From: Phycomyces blakesleeanus NRRL 1555(-)
Lineage: Eukaryota > Mucoromycota > Mucoromycetes > Mucorales > Phycomycetaceae
DNA length: 64,000 nucleotides
Assembly: GCF_001638985.1 (NCBI RefSeq)
Contig: NW_017265187.1
Location: 513,104-577,103, forward strand
Direction: 5' to 3'
Below the pieces are notes generated by a model. It saw nothing but the letters and a program-made list of their open reading frames with translations. It had not been told where the DNA came from and did no database searches. Position numbers and translations under genes: made by a program. Below, piece after piece: positions 54,991 to 64,000 of this stretch; positions within the stretch are counted from its first letter, which is position 1; each line of letters begins with the position of its first letter.

Positions 54991-56215
54991 ATGAATGCTG
55001 TTCTTAATAGTACAATTGCAGGTGTTGTTGCTCCAATTGATACAACAACTCCAGAAGTAGCAGTTGACACAGCCCCTGGAGTTCAAGTTGCTGTGACCCC
55101 AATGGATCATGTCCTTACCTTGTTGGCAGCCAACAATGTGTCGATGCAATCCTTGCAAGAAAATGCAAAAGGAGTGACTGATACAATAACTCATTTGAAG
55201 AATGGCCTGGATTTGTCCAATAAGACAAATGAATTTTTGAAGAACTCGGTCCTTCAGCTCATGACTGAAAATGCTGAAATAAAAAAGGCAATGACCAGCC
55301 AAAATTCCGTGATGCCTTCTGCTGTACCAGTGGATTCTTCTTCTTTCATGGATGATAATCTTGACCTTGGAGCAAAACATCATCCCAATTTCTGTAAGTA
55401 AATTGATAATAATAACATTACCGATTAATATATCTAATACTGTTTTTATAGCAACTTATTAATAGTTATATCAAGAAACCAAACTTTGTTAGCACAGACC
55501 CGCTCAAAGTTGCTGAGAATAATAATAGATCAGCATGGTCAATGACTGGCACGTATGGCGATAAGTAGAACAAGACACTTGCACTGGCTCTCTTCAAGTA
55601 CCTGAGACCTCAAAGATGTTGCACAAATGTGTCAAAGAGTGTCATTATGAATATAAAAAAGAATCACTACCAAAATCAAGTGCAAGTCTTCTGGACCTCA
55701 GCAGAGAAGATTATGGCTAGAAATAAAACTGGAAGAAGACATAACAGAAAGAAGACTGTAAGTTTTAAAATAAAGTTAATTTACTATTGATTTAATGTTT
55801 TAATACAATATTCTTTGGTAGCTTCTTGACCGTCGTATTATCACATACCAGGCATATGCAGAGGCTATTCATGAGGGCATGAATCGATATGATTGCAGAA
55901 ATATTCTTTCTATTGACGTGATGTCTGATGGCAAGTCAGATGGAGATAACAAAGTGCGGGCATATTGTCCCAGCTGGAGAACTGATGAGGTAATGTTAAA
56001 TATCTATTTATGTTTTAAAGAAAATAATAATACTTTATTAATACTATTTATTCTTTAAATCAGCTCCAGAAGTTTATTAGTACTATTGATGAACTTACTG
56101 TTATCTGTTTGAAGAAAAATTCAGAAAGCTTGAAAAAGCACATCTCTTATGAGAAAGAAGTAAGCATTCTCGAGAATTTGGCAGTCACTTTACCAGATTG
56201 GTGCTTTTCAAAATA
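54991..56215 (+). pseudogene. Accessory gene of the complete CACTA element
   Basis: Exons: 54991-55393 (GTAAGT donor), about 55452-55759, 55822-55989 (GTAATG donor) and 56062-56215. Exon 1 is Thr/Val/Pro-rich and then a likely coiled coil (LEENAKG-like region, LQLMTENAEIKKAMT). Exon 2 reads KPNFVSTDPLKVAENNNRS and KKNHYQNQVQVFW; exon 3 ends CPSWRTDE; exon 4 ends LPDWCFSK. These match element 1's gene exon for exon. The exon 1 to exon 2 join is out of phase by one base and a TAG lies in exon 2 (GDK-stop-NKTLALAL), so it is probably broken. Product unknown; a transposase partner protein is the best guess. Confidence 0.65.
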
Positions 56216-56423
56216 AATCATTTTTTTCTTGCCAACTATTTTAGAGTCTTTTTTCTACTTGTTTATGTTTACGGATTAGCATGATGTATACAGATGCATG
56301 TATAGCATGCCAAGTACAAACAAAAATTTATAGAAATAATAAAAAATAAATGTGCAGCTATATATATTAGTCTGTATTAATTAATATTTCTTTTTTATAT
56401 GTGTTTTATTTTTGTATTTGAAT

Positions 56424-59400
56424 CTAAATATATATTTTTTGTGGCAAAGGAACTACACACATCTGAACTTTGCCTTCTAGACCAAGGTGCTTGCCTACTG
56501 CAACTGGATAGCAGATTCTATGCACTGGGAGAATGCTGTTCATGCTGTCATCTTCGAACCCCACCTCATTCACCTCAACTCCTTCTCCTGCTCTGGGCTG
56601 AAGTAAAACTTCCTTGTACCATCGTACATATGCAAATACATGCTGACTCGCATGACCAGCAAACGAGTTTACAGCAGTATTGACAAAGAGGTACTGAATT
56701 TGGCCCGCGTATGGCTTGGTACTTCTACCATCACTTGTCTCAAACAAGGCTTGCATGAACGACCCACACTGATTCTTCGTTTTGCTCTTGTAGATTTGCC
56801 CAAGAAGATTGATTGATTCAAACTTCTGTATCCGATTGTTAACAAAATTATCGGAATGACCAGCCTGACGATAATGAACAAGAGTTTGATCATCGTATGT
56901 CTTGCGATAGTATTCCAACAAATGCTCATACTCGGATTCATCCATGGAAATCTCCCCCTTTAGAGCTAAAGGAAGTGCAGAAGGGGGCAAAGGCTTGTTT
57001 CCCTTGACAATATCAAAGTTGATCTCAGGAGAATCAAGAAAAGCATTGATATCGAATTGGATTGAGGTGGCAGTGGAAGTGGAAGTGGCTATGGAATTGG
57101 CAGTGGATGCAGTGAGCTCAAGGATGATCGCCAAATGCTCAGGTCGAATTATTGGCAAAGTTTGGCGAATAAGATCTCCCTAGTATGCTTCTTCAAGATA
57201 CTTCTTCATATAGGTTCCCTCAAACCCGTCTTTTCTATTTGTTGCATAGTTTTTCAAGATACCATTGCATCTTTCAAAACTAAAAAGCCAATAGCCATAA
57301 ACCGGGCCAAAGTTCAGTAGAGTCTCTCGCAGATGAAGATGGAGATGCATGTTTAGCAAAAGGAATGGGGCTTTATGCAACTTCTTGCACTCTCTGCAGA
57401 AAGTCTCCAAAGATTGATGGGCTTCATCAAGGTGAGCAATGGATATGCTTGGCATTGAGAGGTACTGGCATGCATTGACAAACGTTGTCCAGTTACTGAG
57501 ATGAGCTTCAGGTAGACGACCACGCAGGAGAACAGGAGAGTACACCAAGCACCAAGACTTCCACTCGTTGGCCTTCATGAATGGGAAGCCACACCCGATC
57601 TTTGTCTCTAATGGCGTGTAGTCCTCTGACAGTACAAGCTTGTCAGCATCCAACTGCATTTCGGCCAAGTGTGCATCTGTGATGAGACCTGAAGTTCTCC
57701 ATTTCTCCATTATCCTCTTTGCTGTTCCGAGGTACAGGTTGTGCATTGGGCTGATGACAGTGCACTCCACAAGGTTAAAGTAAACCAGGTCATGCAATTC
57801 TGACCATCGAACATCATTTTTCCTCTCCAATCTCTTTCTCTGTGCATCACTGCTAGCCATTCTCCACAACTCGGTATCACGACAGTTTTTGGCATCAGTG
57901 CAAGGCACCCACTCAGAAAACATGAACCCAGAGTAGTCCACAGCATTGGAGTCTGGAAGGTGAGGGAACTGTTGGTTGCACTTATTACATGCACATGTGC
58001 TTGAATGAGAGGTGAACCCACAAGTCTTACGGGCAGCAGAAATGTTGCAGGCAACAAGAAGATGGGCAGCATGGACAAGAGCACCAGATGGGCACTGTAT
58101 GGTAGGCATCACCACACCGCCATACAACTGGTTGAGTTCTGTGACAAGGGGACGGAGGTAGTGATTGATCTCACTTGTCTTTGCTTCCTTGGGCCCTGGC
58201 ATGAGACCAACGAGAACAACATTCTTGTTCTTGTACTGTTCCAATCTTGGCAAGTTGTTGATGCAAAGGTATATTGCACCACAGGAGTAAGTGACCTCAT
58301 CAAAAGGTTGAAACCAATCGATGTTCATGGTAAGCATTATGGAGTGCTCATGATTCACAAATGGTAAACCATTGCTATCCTTCAGACTGTTCCACTTCAT
58401 ACCGTTGTAAATGTCAAACATCATGCCTGGAACTTGCACTCTGATTCTCCAATAGTTGATGGTGTCTTCGAATCCAGGGCGGCAAAAAAGGATAGAAAAT
58501 GTTTTGATTATGGAGTTATACATGTAGATCTTTTTGGGGATAGTCAAGGCTCTTGATGTTGCAAAGAAAAGAGCGTTTCCACATTCTCTACCAGAGAGTC
58601 TCTCAAAATTACAGCACTCTGGAACAACATCAGACTCTTTGTATACTTTGTTACAATTGCCACGTGCAACAAACTACTGGACACCTCAAGTCATGTCACT
58701 GAGACCAGTCATAGAGTTGACACTGTTTATACTGAGGGGAAGACGGAAAGACTGTCCAAAGTGTGCCAATACTTCGTTAAGAAACTTCAACAGAACAGCA
58801 CCACCAGAATTGACAACATATTTGGATATGAAGAAGGCAGCAAAAGAAGCAATGAAAGCATGAGTAGGATTGACTGGCATATTGGATAGAGAAAATTGCT
58901 CTATTTGAAAAAAAAATCAATACTTGTTGACTTTATTAATTTATATGTGCTTTTTGTATTAACCTCTAACATTATCAGATTCATTGTCAGAAATATCTAA
59001 AATGGTTGCTTCAATGACACCCTCATCTTTGCTTTCAGAATCAAACAAGGAATCAATATCAAAAGAGGTAAGTCTTCAGCTGTTTTGTTAGGTAAAAAAG
59101 AATTAAATTATTAGATATTATAAATGATTATAAAACTTTAATAAAAATATTATGCATACCTTCAACTTGATCTTTGGCATCAACATTGTCTTCAAAGTCA
59201 ATCTCCATGTCATTGTCATTCAACATTACTTCTATAACTAAGGCTATATTATATGAAAATAAATATTTAATTAAAATTGTCTCAATAATAATTTTCTTAA
59301 ATTTGAACTTACAAGAAGATTCTAACTGATATTGTCTCATAATATCCTGTTGTGCATGTCTTCTGAGTGTTTGGGTAGATACCAAAACAAATCTCATGCT

Positions 59401-59454
59401 ATTGGAAGAGTATTTAGAGCACTTGCATTCTGAATTGTTGTTGTTATTTGACAT
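56424..59454 (-). pseudogene. Tnp2-type CACTA transposase, copy 2
   Basis: Exon 1 (59313-59454) starts with a true ATG and reads CKCSKYSSNS then RFVLVSTQTLRRHA, ending at a GTAAGT donor. Acidic exons follow in 58930-59225. The main exon runs 58880 to 56424 in one frame with LTMNIDWFQPFDEVTYSCGAI, LVGLMPGP, a Cys pair (CACNKCNQQF), VISPMHNLYLGT and GPVYGYWLFSFERCNGILKNY. Three in-frame stops break it: two close together at about 58674-58686 and TAG at 57180 (EEAY-stop-GDL region, Lys in copy 1). Unlike copy 1 there is no frameshift, so the C-terminus (FVNNRIQKFESINLLGQ, GQIQYLFVNTAVNS) stays in frame. It ends 208 bp from the accessory gene's stop. Confidence 0.85.
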
Positions 59455-60010
59455 ATTGTGTGTGTATGTTTTATTTTTTAAGTCTTTAGAATTGACAAGA
59501 ATAGAAAATTATTTAGAAACACAATTTAATATATATCTTTCCAAATTACATCAGCTTCCAAAATGACATAGTTTATTCTGGTTGTTAAAATGGGTAGTTC
59601 TCTAAACAGTAATTGATTGCCTCATTCTAAAATACAATAATACACACTTTTGTTAAAACATGTCATCATGTACATTTTATTAGCTGTAGAGCATATACAA
59701 CAAAAATATTTGTAGTAATATCACGACTATTAATCTCATCGTACTTATAAATAAATATTACAACAATAAAAAGCTTTATTATCTCACTCACAAGATATCA
59801 TTTGGTTTAAGTTCCCTACAACTATTGACTCTGCGACATGGCTACAAGTCCCAAAAAGAAATCTTGCAGACATTTTTTACAAAAAAGAGTAAACTTGTTT
59901 TTTTATCCAATAAAACAGACCGAGTATTATCATTGCCGTCGAAAATAAAAAAGACCAAAGTGATGGAAATTTAAGCTACCGCTCCACAAATAATAGTACC
60001 CTACGCCATA
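59455..60010. other. Right sub-terminal region of CACTA element
   Basis: AT-rich upstream region of the transposase. It probably holds its promoter; no gene seen. Confidence 0.45.
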
Positions 60011-60036
60011 GATGAAATTACCCTATTTTTCCAGTG
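60011..60036 (-). repeat. Right terminal inverted repeat of CACTA element
   Basis: 26 bp, exact reverse complement of 52866-52891, followed by the duplicated target TAA. Confidence 0.95.
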
Positions 60037-60162
60037 TAACCGGGACGACACGTCACAACAAACCGCCAGACAAACCCACCGAGCAGACTGACCATCCAGT
60101 ACTGGACACAACGACATGGTTAAAAGCTAGAATGGCTTACAACACATGTGACACAATATACG

Positions 60163-60234
60163 TCTTCGATAGTATAGTGGTGAGTATCCCCGCCTGTCAC
60201 GCGGGAGACCCGGGTTCAATTCCCGGTCGGAGAG
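60163..60234 (+). tRNA. tRNA-Asp (GTC)
   Basis: A complete 72-nt cloverleaf. Acceptor TCTTCGA pairs with TCGGAGA including one T-G pair, discriminator G. Anticodon stem CCCGC/GCGGG encloses loop CTGTCAC with anticodon GTC at 60196-60198. T arm is CCGGG, loop TTCAATT, CCCGG. A T-run (60235-60239) directly follows and serves as the RNA polymerase III terminator. No intron. Transposons sit close on both sides: the CACTA element 126 bp upstream and a gypsy LTR 16 bp downstream. Confidence 0.97.
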
Positions 60235-60239
60235 TTTTT
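60235..60239 (+). terminator. Pol III terminator of tRNA-Asp
   Basis: TTTTT immediately after the discriminator base. Confidence 0.8.
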
Positions 60240-60249
60240 AGCAACTTTT

Positions 60250-60585
60250 TGTCGGACATTATTTTAATGAACTGTGTCGTTCCCGATCTGGGTTGGTCTT
60301 CCTTTTACTATAACAAAGTCAAAAGGTCAAACCCACTGGGGATCAAGGAGTATACGTAAAATCAAAGAGAGGATAAAAGATACTTTTTATTGATATGAAT
60401 TGAATTGTCTTATATAGTTTTCTAAACTAATACTGCGCATTATCCGCAGTAGTTATTATTTATATTTAATTAAAGAAATAGTCATTATACTGCGGTTAAT
60501 GCTCAGGAAGATATTACTGCGCATAAAGAAGTACTGCGGTTAACTATCTTCAGATTTTACGGATTCATCAAAATAATGTCCGACA
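60250..60585 (-). repeat. 3' LTR of gypsy element 3
   Basis: 336 bp. In element sense it starts TGTCGGACATTATTTT and ends with the near-perfect reverse complement of its own first 22 bases (one mismatch), an unusually long terminal inversion for an LTR. It also holds several CTGCGCATTA or CCGCAGTA motifs that can pair with each other. The pol stop codon (60540) lies 43 bp inside it. Confidence 0.8.
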
Positions 60586-63500
60586 TCACCCCCTCCCAAA
60601 ACTGTTGATAGTCCTCGATCAACCCCAGAAGAATCCACAAGGGAAAACGGTAGGGCAGAAGAAGAGTCCAAGGCTAAATCGCGGCGCATTTGGGCACGGG
60701 CAGGGGTTGGGTGATACCAGGTATGGTCAAAATCATCGGATTTTGCAATTTTTAAACGATCGGCGTGAACCCAGGAAGTATAAGGGACACCTTCCATAGT
60801 TGTGAGCTTGTATATATTTTTATCTACATTCTTGTCTATAACTATGTATGGTCCCATCCAGTTATATTCTAAGCCAAATTTGTTTTCATGTCGGAGCAAT
60901 AAATGTTCACCGATTGCAAATTGGTGCGGTTTCATAATAGAATCCCATCGTTCCTTGTCTTGTTGGCTATTGGTGGCTACTCGAGCATCAGCATTAATGC
61001 GGGCTTGTTGCAGATTGCGGAGAAAAGGGATAGCACCATCAGAGACAAGAGAAGGATCATCAGGAATAGCGGTATCCATGAATGGGCGTAGAGGATCACC
61101 CGGAATACGAGGTTCACGGCCATAGGTCAGGAAGAACGGACTGAAACCAGTTGTTCGGTGTTTCCTAATTCGGCAGGCCCAGAGTGCAGTTTCCAAATAT
61201 TCGTCCCAGCGATGAATAGCACCATGTACATATTTTCGTAGCATCTGTTTTAAAATACCATTTAAACGTTCACATTTTCCGTTGGTTCGAGGGTGAAATG
61301 CTGATGTTAACTTGTGGTGTAATTTAATCTTTTTAATGTAAAAGCTGAGGATGTGTGACATGAAATTGGCGCCGCGGTCAGTGAGGATCTCGTTGGGACA
61401 ACCAAAACGCATTACAATTTCTTCATACAGGAAATTGGCTATTGCTTCACCAGTAGCAGCAGGTACAGCACGTGCTATTGGCCAATTGGTGGCGTAATCT
61501 ACTGCAACGAGAATCCATCGGTTACCATTTACAGTTGTTGGGAGCTCTCCAATGAAATCTAGATGCCAGCGGGAAAATGGAGGGGGAATATCTAGGGGTT
61601 CCATGGGTGCATGGTGGATATTTCGCTTGGCATTGGACGCTAATTGACACTGGGGGCATTTTGCAAGCCATTCTTGGATCTGTGTTCGCATTCCTGGCCA
61701 CCACCAACGTTTCTTCATCAAGTCATAAACTGTTGTCTCACCAGCATGTCCAAACCCATTGTGGAAATTGTTTACCAGATCGGCACGCTTGGTAAACAGA
61801 GCAAAACGGATTTCTTGAAATGTGTCACCAATCTTAACCAAGTGGAAAACCTTCTGATCATGAACCACGAATTTCTTGCGTTGTCTGTGTAGCAACTCTT
61901 TTATGTCATCTGGCCACTCATCTTCCGTGCGAGCATAGTATTTGGGCCAATCTGAAGTCTGTGATTCGGGCATGGTGTACAGATACTCTGGCTCCATAGA
62001 CTCAATTGTAGATGCATCAAATTCAGGACCGTCAATTCGAGAAAGTACATCCGGGACACTGTTGTCTTTGCCAGGTTTGTATTGAATAATGGGGTCATAC
62101 AACTCGAATTCGGAAATCCATCTTATTAATCGAGGGGTTGGTTTAACTTGGCTACGGAAGTACTTGAGGGGCAGGTGGTCAGTAAAAACAGTAAATGGTT
62201 TCCCTTCAATCATACAGCGCCAGGTACGTAGTGCGTGCAGTATTCCTAAAAGTTCACGTTCTTGGGCTGGGTAGGAACGTTCAGCACTGGAAAGTTTCTT
62301 GGATTCAAATGCCAGTGGTTTCCAGACTCCTTCTTCATCTTCTTGCATCAATACAGCACCGACACCAAAATCGGAAGCATCTGTCTCAATTCGGAAAGGT
62401 TTGTCCATATCTGGTGCAAGTAGTACAGGTGCAGTGCTGAGTTTTTCCTTAAGGATGTCGAAGCTGTCTTGGCAAGTGTCAGTCCATACAATTGGTCGTC
62501 GTTTAGGTCCTGTTCCTTTGGTAAGATCAGTTAATGGAGCAGCGATTCCAGCAAAATCTGGGATAAAACGGCAATAATGCTGTGCCAAACCAATAAATTG
62601 GCGCACTTCTTGAACATTAGAGGGTGGAACCCATTCTTGTATGGTCTTGACTTTATCTGGAGACGGGAGGATACCTTGAGCAGACACATTGAAACCAAGA
62701 AATGTCAGTTCCTTTTTGTTAAATTCACATTTTTTAAAGTTGGAAATCAGCTTGGCTTCGCGGAGACGGTTCAAGACATGTCGTACATGTTCTTCGTGTT
62801 CTGCTGAGGTTTTACTGAATATGAGAATATCTTCCAAGTAGACCAAAGCGAAGTTGTCTAAACATTCTCCCAGAACTTTGTTCATCAAATGTTGGAAAGT
62901 TGGCGGGGCGTTGGTAAGACCAAAAGGAAGGACCAGGAACTCGTATTGACCATAGCGGGTGTTAAACGCTGTTTTTGGCACATCTGAATCTTGAATGCGT
63001 ACTTGATGGTAGCCACTCTTGAGATCTAGGCTGGTGAAATGGTTGGCTCCACGCAATCGTTCTAGGCATTCGTCAATTCTTGGTAAAGGATGGTTATTGC
63101 GGATTGTGACTTTGTTGAGAGCACGATAGTCTACACACATGCGCATTTCGCCATTCTTTTTCTTTACAAATAATATAGGAGCACCCCATGGAGATGAGCT
63201 AGGGCGAATGAGACCAAGGTCAAGGAGTTCTTTGAGTTGCTTTTTGAGTTCGTCAAGTTCTCGGGGGCTCATCTTAAAAGGCGGTTTGTTTACAGGGTGT
63301 GCATCTTCAGTGTTTATTACATGTTGTACATCTCAACTCGGTGGTAACCCTGGCAAACCGTCTTGGAACACATTGTCAAACTCTTTCACTAGTTTCATCC
63401 ATTGTTCATTATTGGTTACTTCTTTCTCAGTCTTGATGTGCAGCAAAAAACACTCTACCTCCTCCCTCCGAGAGAGTTTCTGGACTTGCTTTGCAGAAAT

Positions 63501-64000
63501 GAGGTAATTAAGTTGAGGTTTCATGGGGCGGTTGCCATGGGGACGCAGGACAAACTCTTGGCCATCACAATATAAAGACCAGTTATCTCGATGCCAATCA
63601 GGAACAGGTTTAGCAGTCTGTAACCATGTGCGACCGAGAATCAAATCGAATTTAGTGGGGAAGATAAAAGCATCAACACTATCAGTATAACCATTAAGAG
63701 AAAGTGTAAGTGTGGCTTTCTGGTTAATTTTGATGCTATGCCCTCCAGCGGTTTCAACTGATCGCCCAGGAATATTCGAGACTTTTGTGGCAAGGTGTTT
63801 GATCTGGGGTGACACATAGTTTGCACTGGCTCCACTGTCGATGAGAATCAAGATTTGTTGTCCGTGAAGTGTTGCCGCATATAATGGTAAATCTGTGTCC
63901 ACAGCAGAGTGAAGGTCTTCCAAAAAATGTTGATCGGTGGTGAGACAAGGGTCACAATTTTCTTCGGAAATGGCTTTTTTCTCTTCATTGGTAACAATTT
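60540..64000 (-). pseudogene. Pol of gypsy element 3, partial, one stop
   Basis: Open at the window edge. Protease motif LIDSGASANYV, then the spacer, reverse transcriptase ([22 protein letters not shown], active site YLED where YLDD is expected), RNase H ([21 protein letters not shown]), integrase finger (CPQCQ), catalytic LDFIGE, TDRGANF and NGKCERLNG, and a GPY-like MGPYIVI. One in-frame TGA at 63333 lies in LPPS-stop-DVQH; the family has Arg here, so CGA to TGA is likely. The segment from 63272 down to 60540 is open for 910 codons. YLED replaces the first active-site Asp by Glu, which probably impairs polymerisation. Confidence 0.92.
60586..60604 (-). promoter_or_regulatory. Polypurine tract of gypsy element 3
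   Basis: In element sense TTTTGGGAGGGGGTGA directly precedes the LTR, the usual plus-strand primer position. Confidence 0.75.

Larger units (their letters stand above)
52866..60036. mobile_element. Complete CACTA element with two facing genes
   Basis: 7171 bp bounded by perfect 26-bp inverted repeats starting CACTGGAAAAATAGGG (52866-52891; 60011-60036) and flanked by the 3-bp duplication TAA (52863-52865; 60037-60039). CACTG ends and a 3-bp duplication are diagnostic of CACTA elements. It carries an accessory gene (+, 54991-56215) and a Tnp2-type transposase (-, 56424-59454) pointing at each other. The tRNA-Asp gene starts 126 bp beyond the right end. Confidence 0.95.
60250..64000 (-). mobile_element. 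Ty3/gypsy element 3, runs off the window
   Basis: 3' LTR (60250-60585), polypurine tract and most of pol are inside; protease start, gag and the 5' LTR are beyond the right edge. The LTR begins 16 bp after the tRNA gene. No chromodomain is seen after integrase, so this belongs to a different lineage from the chromovirus. Confidence 0.92.

Noticed and set aside
60012..60359. 115-codon open frame across the tRNA gene
   Set aside because: It runs through the tRNA and an LTR border and is a chance frame.
1..64000. CRISPR arrays, operons, ribosome binding sites and other prokaryotic features
   Set aside because: The window is eukaryotic: spliceosomal introns, chromovirus and eukaryotic transposons. 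The regular repeats at 46.6-47.9 kb have no spacer structure of the CRISPR kind.

Overview
This is an AT-rich eukaryotic window that looks like fungal repeat DNA. Putative introns are short (about 50-130 nt), with GTAAG-type donors and TACTAAC-type branch sites. The transposon families (Plavaka-like and Tnp2-like CACTA relatives, pogo, MULE with an OTU domain, Ty3/gypsy chromovirus) together suggest an early-diverging fungus, most likely Mucoromycota of the Phycomyces kind. That placement is inference; no ribosomal or single-copy host gene is present to confirm it. The only conventional host gene I can support is a tRNA-Asp(GTC) at 60163-60234.

Layout, left to right. 0.7-4.2 kb: decayed LTR, a dead DDE-transposase element and a pogo fragment. 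5.8-13.4 kb: a decayed Plavaka-like element with a transposase gene (+) facing a second gene (-). A complete 2.9 kb pogo element sits inside the transposase gene, and a 2.5 kb non-autonomous CACTA element sits inside the second gene. 16.6-19.3 kb: a MULE fragment and an inverted second copy of the DDE element. 19.5-25.8 kb: an apparently intact Ty3/gypsy chromovirus with matching 631-bp LTRs. 25.8-34.8 kb: two tandem copies of a 4.47-kb unit containing spliceosomal intron signals and four ~350-bp repeats with co-varying hairpins. 35.3-40.1 kb: a Tnp2-type transposase (+) facing an accessory gene (-). 41.5-46.4 kb: a decayed, GC-richer Ty3/gypsy element. 46.6-47.9 kb: an array with a ~105-bp period. 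47.9-52.6 kb: a MULE whose transposase runs towards an OTU-protease-like domain. 52.9-60.0 kb: a complete CACTA element with 3-bp target duplication carrying the same facing gene pair as the 35-40 kb copy. 60.25-64 kb: a third Ty3/gypsy element whose LTR begins 16 bp after the tRNA and whose other end lies outside the window.

Most transposase genes are broken mainly by stops that single C-to-T or G-to-A changes would explain (CGA to TGA, CAA/CAG to TAA/TAG, TGG to TAG/TGA), plus a few frameshifts, and several catalytic Asp codons read Asn. The chromovirus is the exception and looks recently active.

The observations most worth following are: the tandem structured-repeat locus at 25.8-34.8 kb; the accessory protein shared by two CACTA elements in the same convergent arrangement; the MULE-OTU reading frame with its duplicated short exons; and the 105-bp exon/intron-like array.
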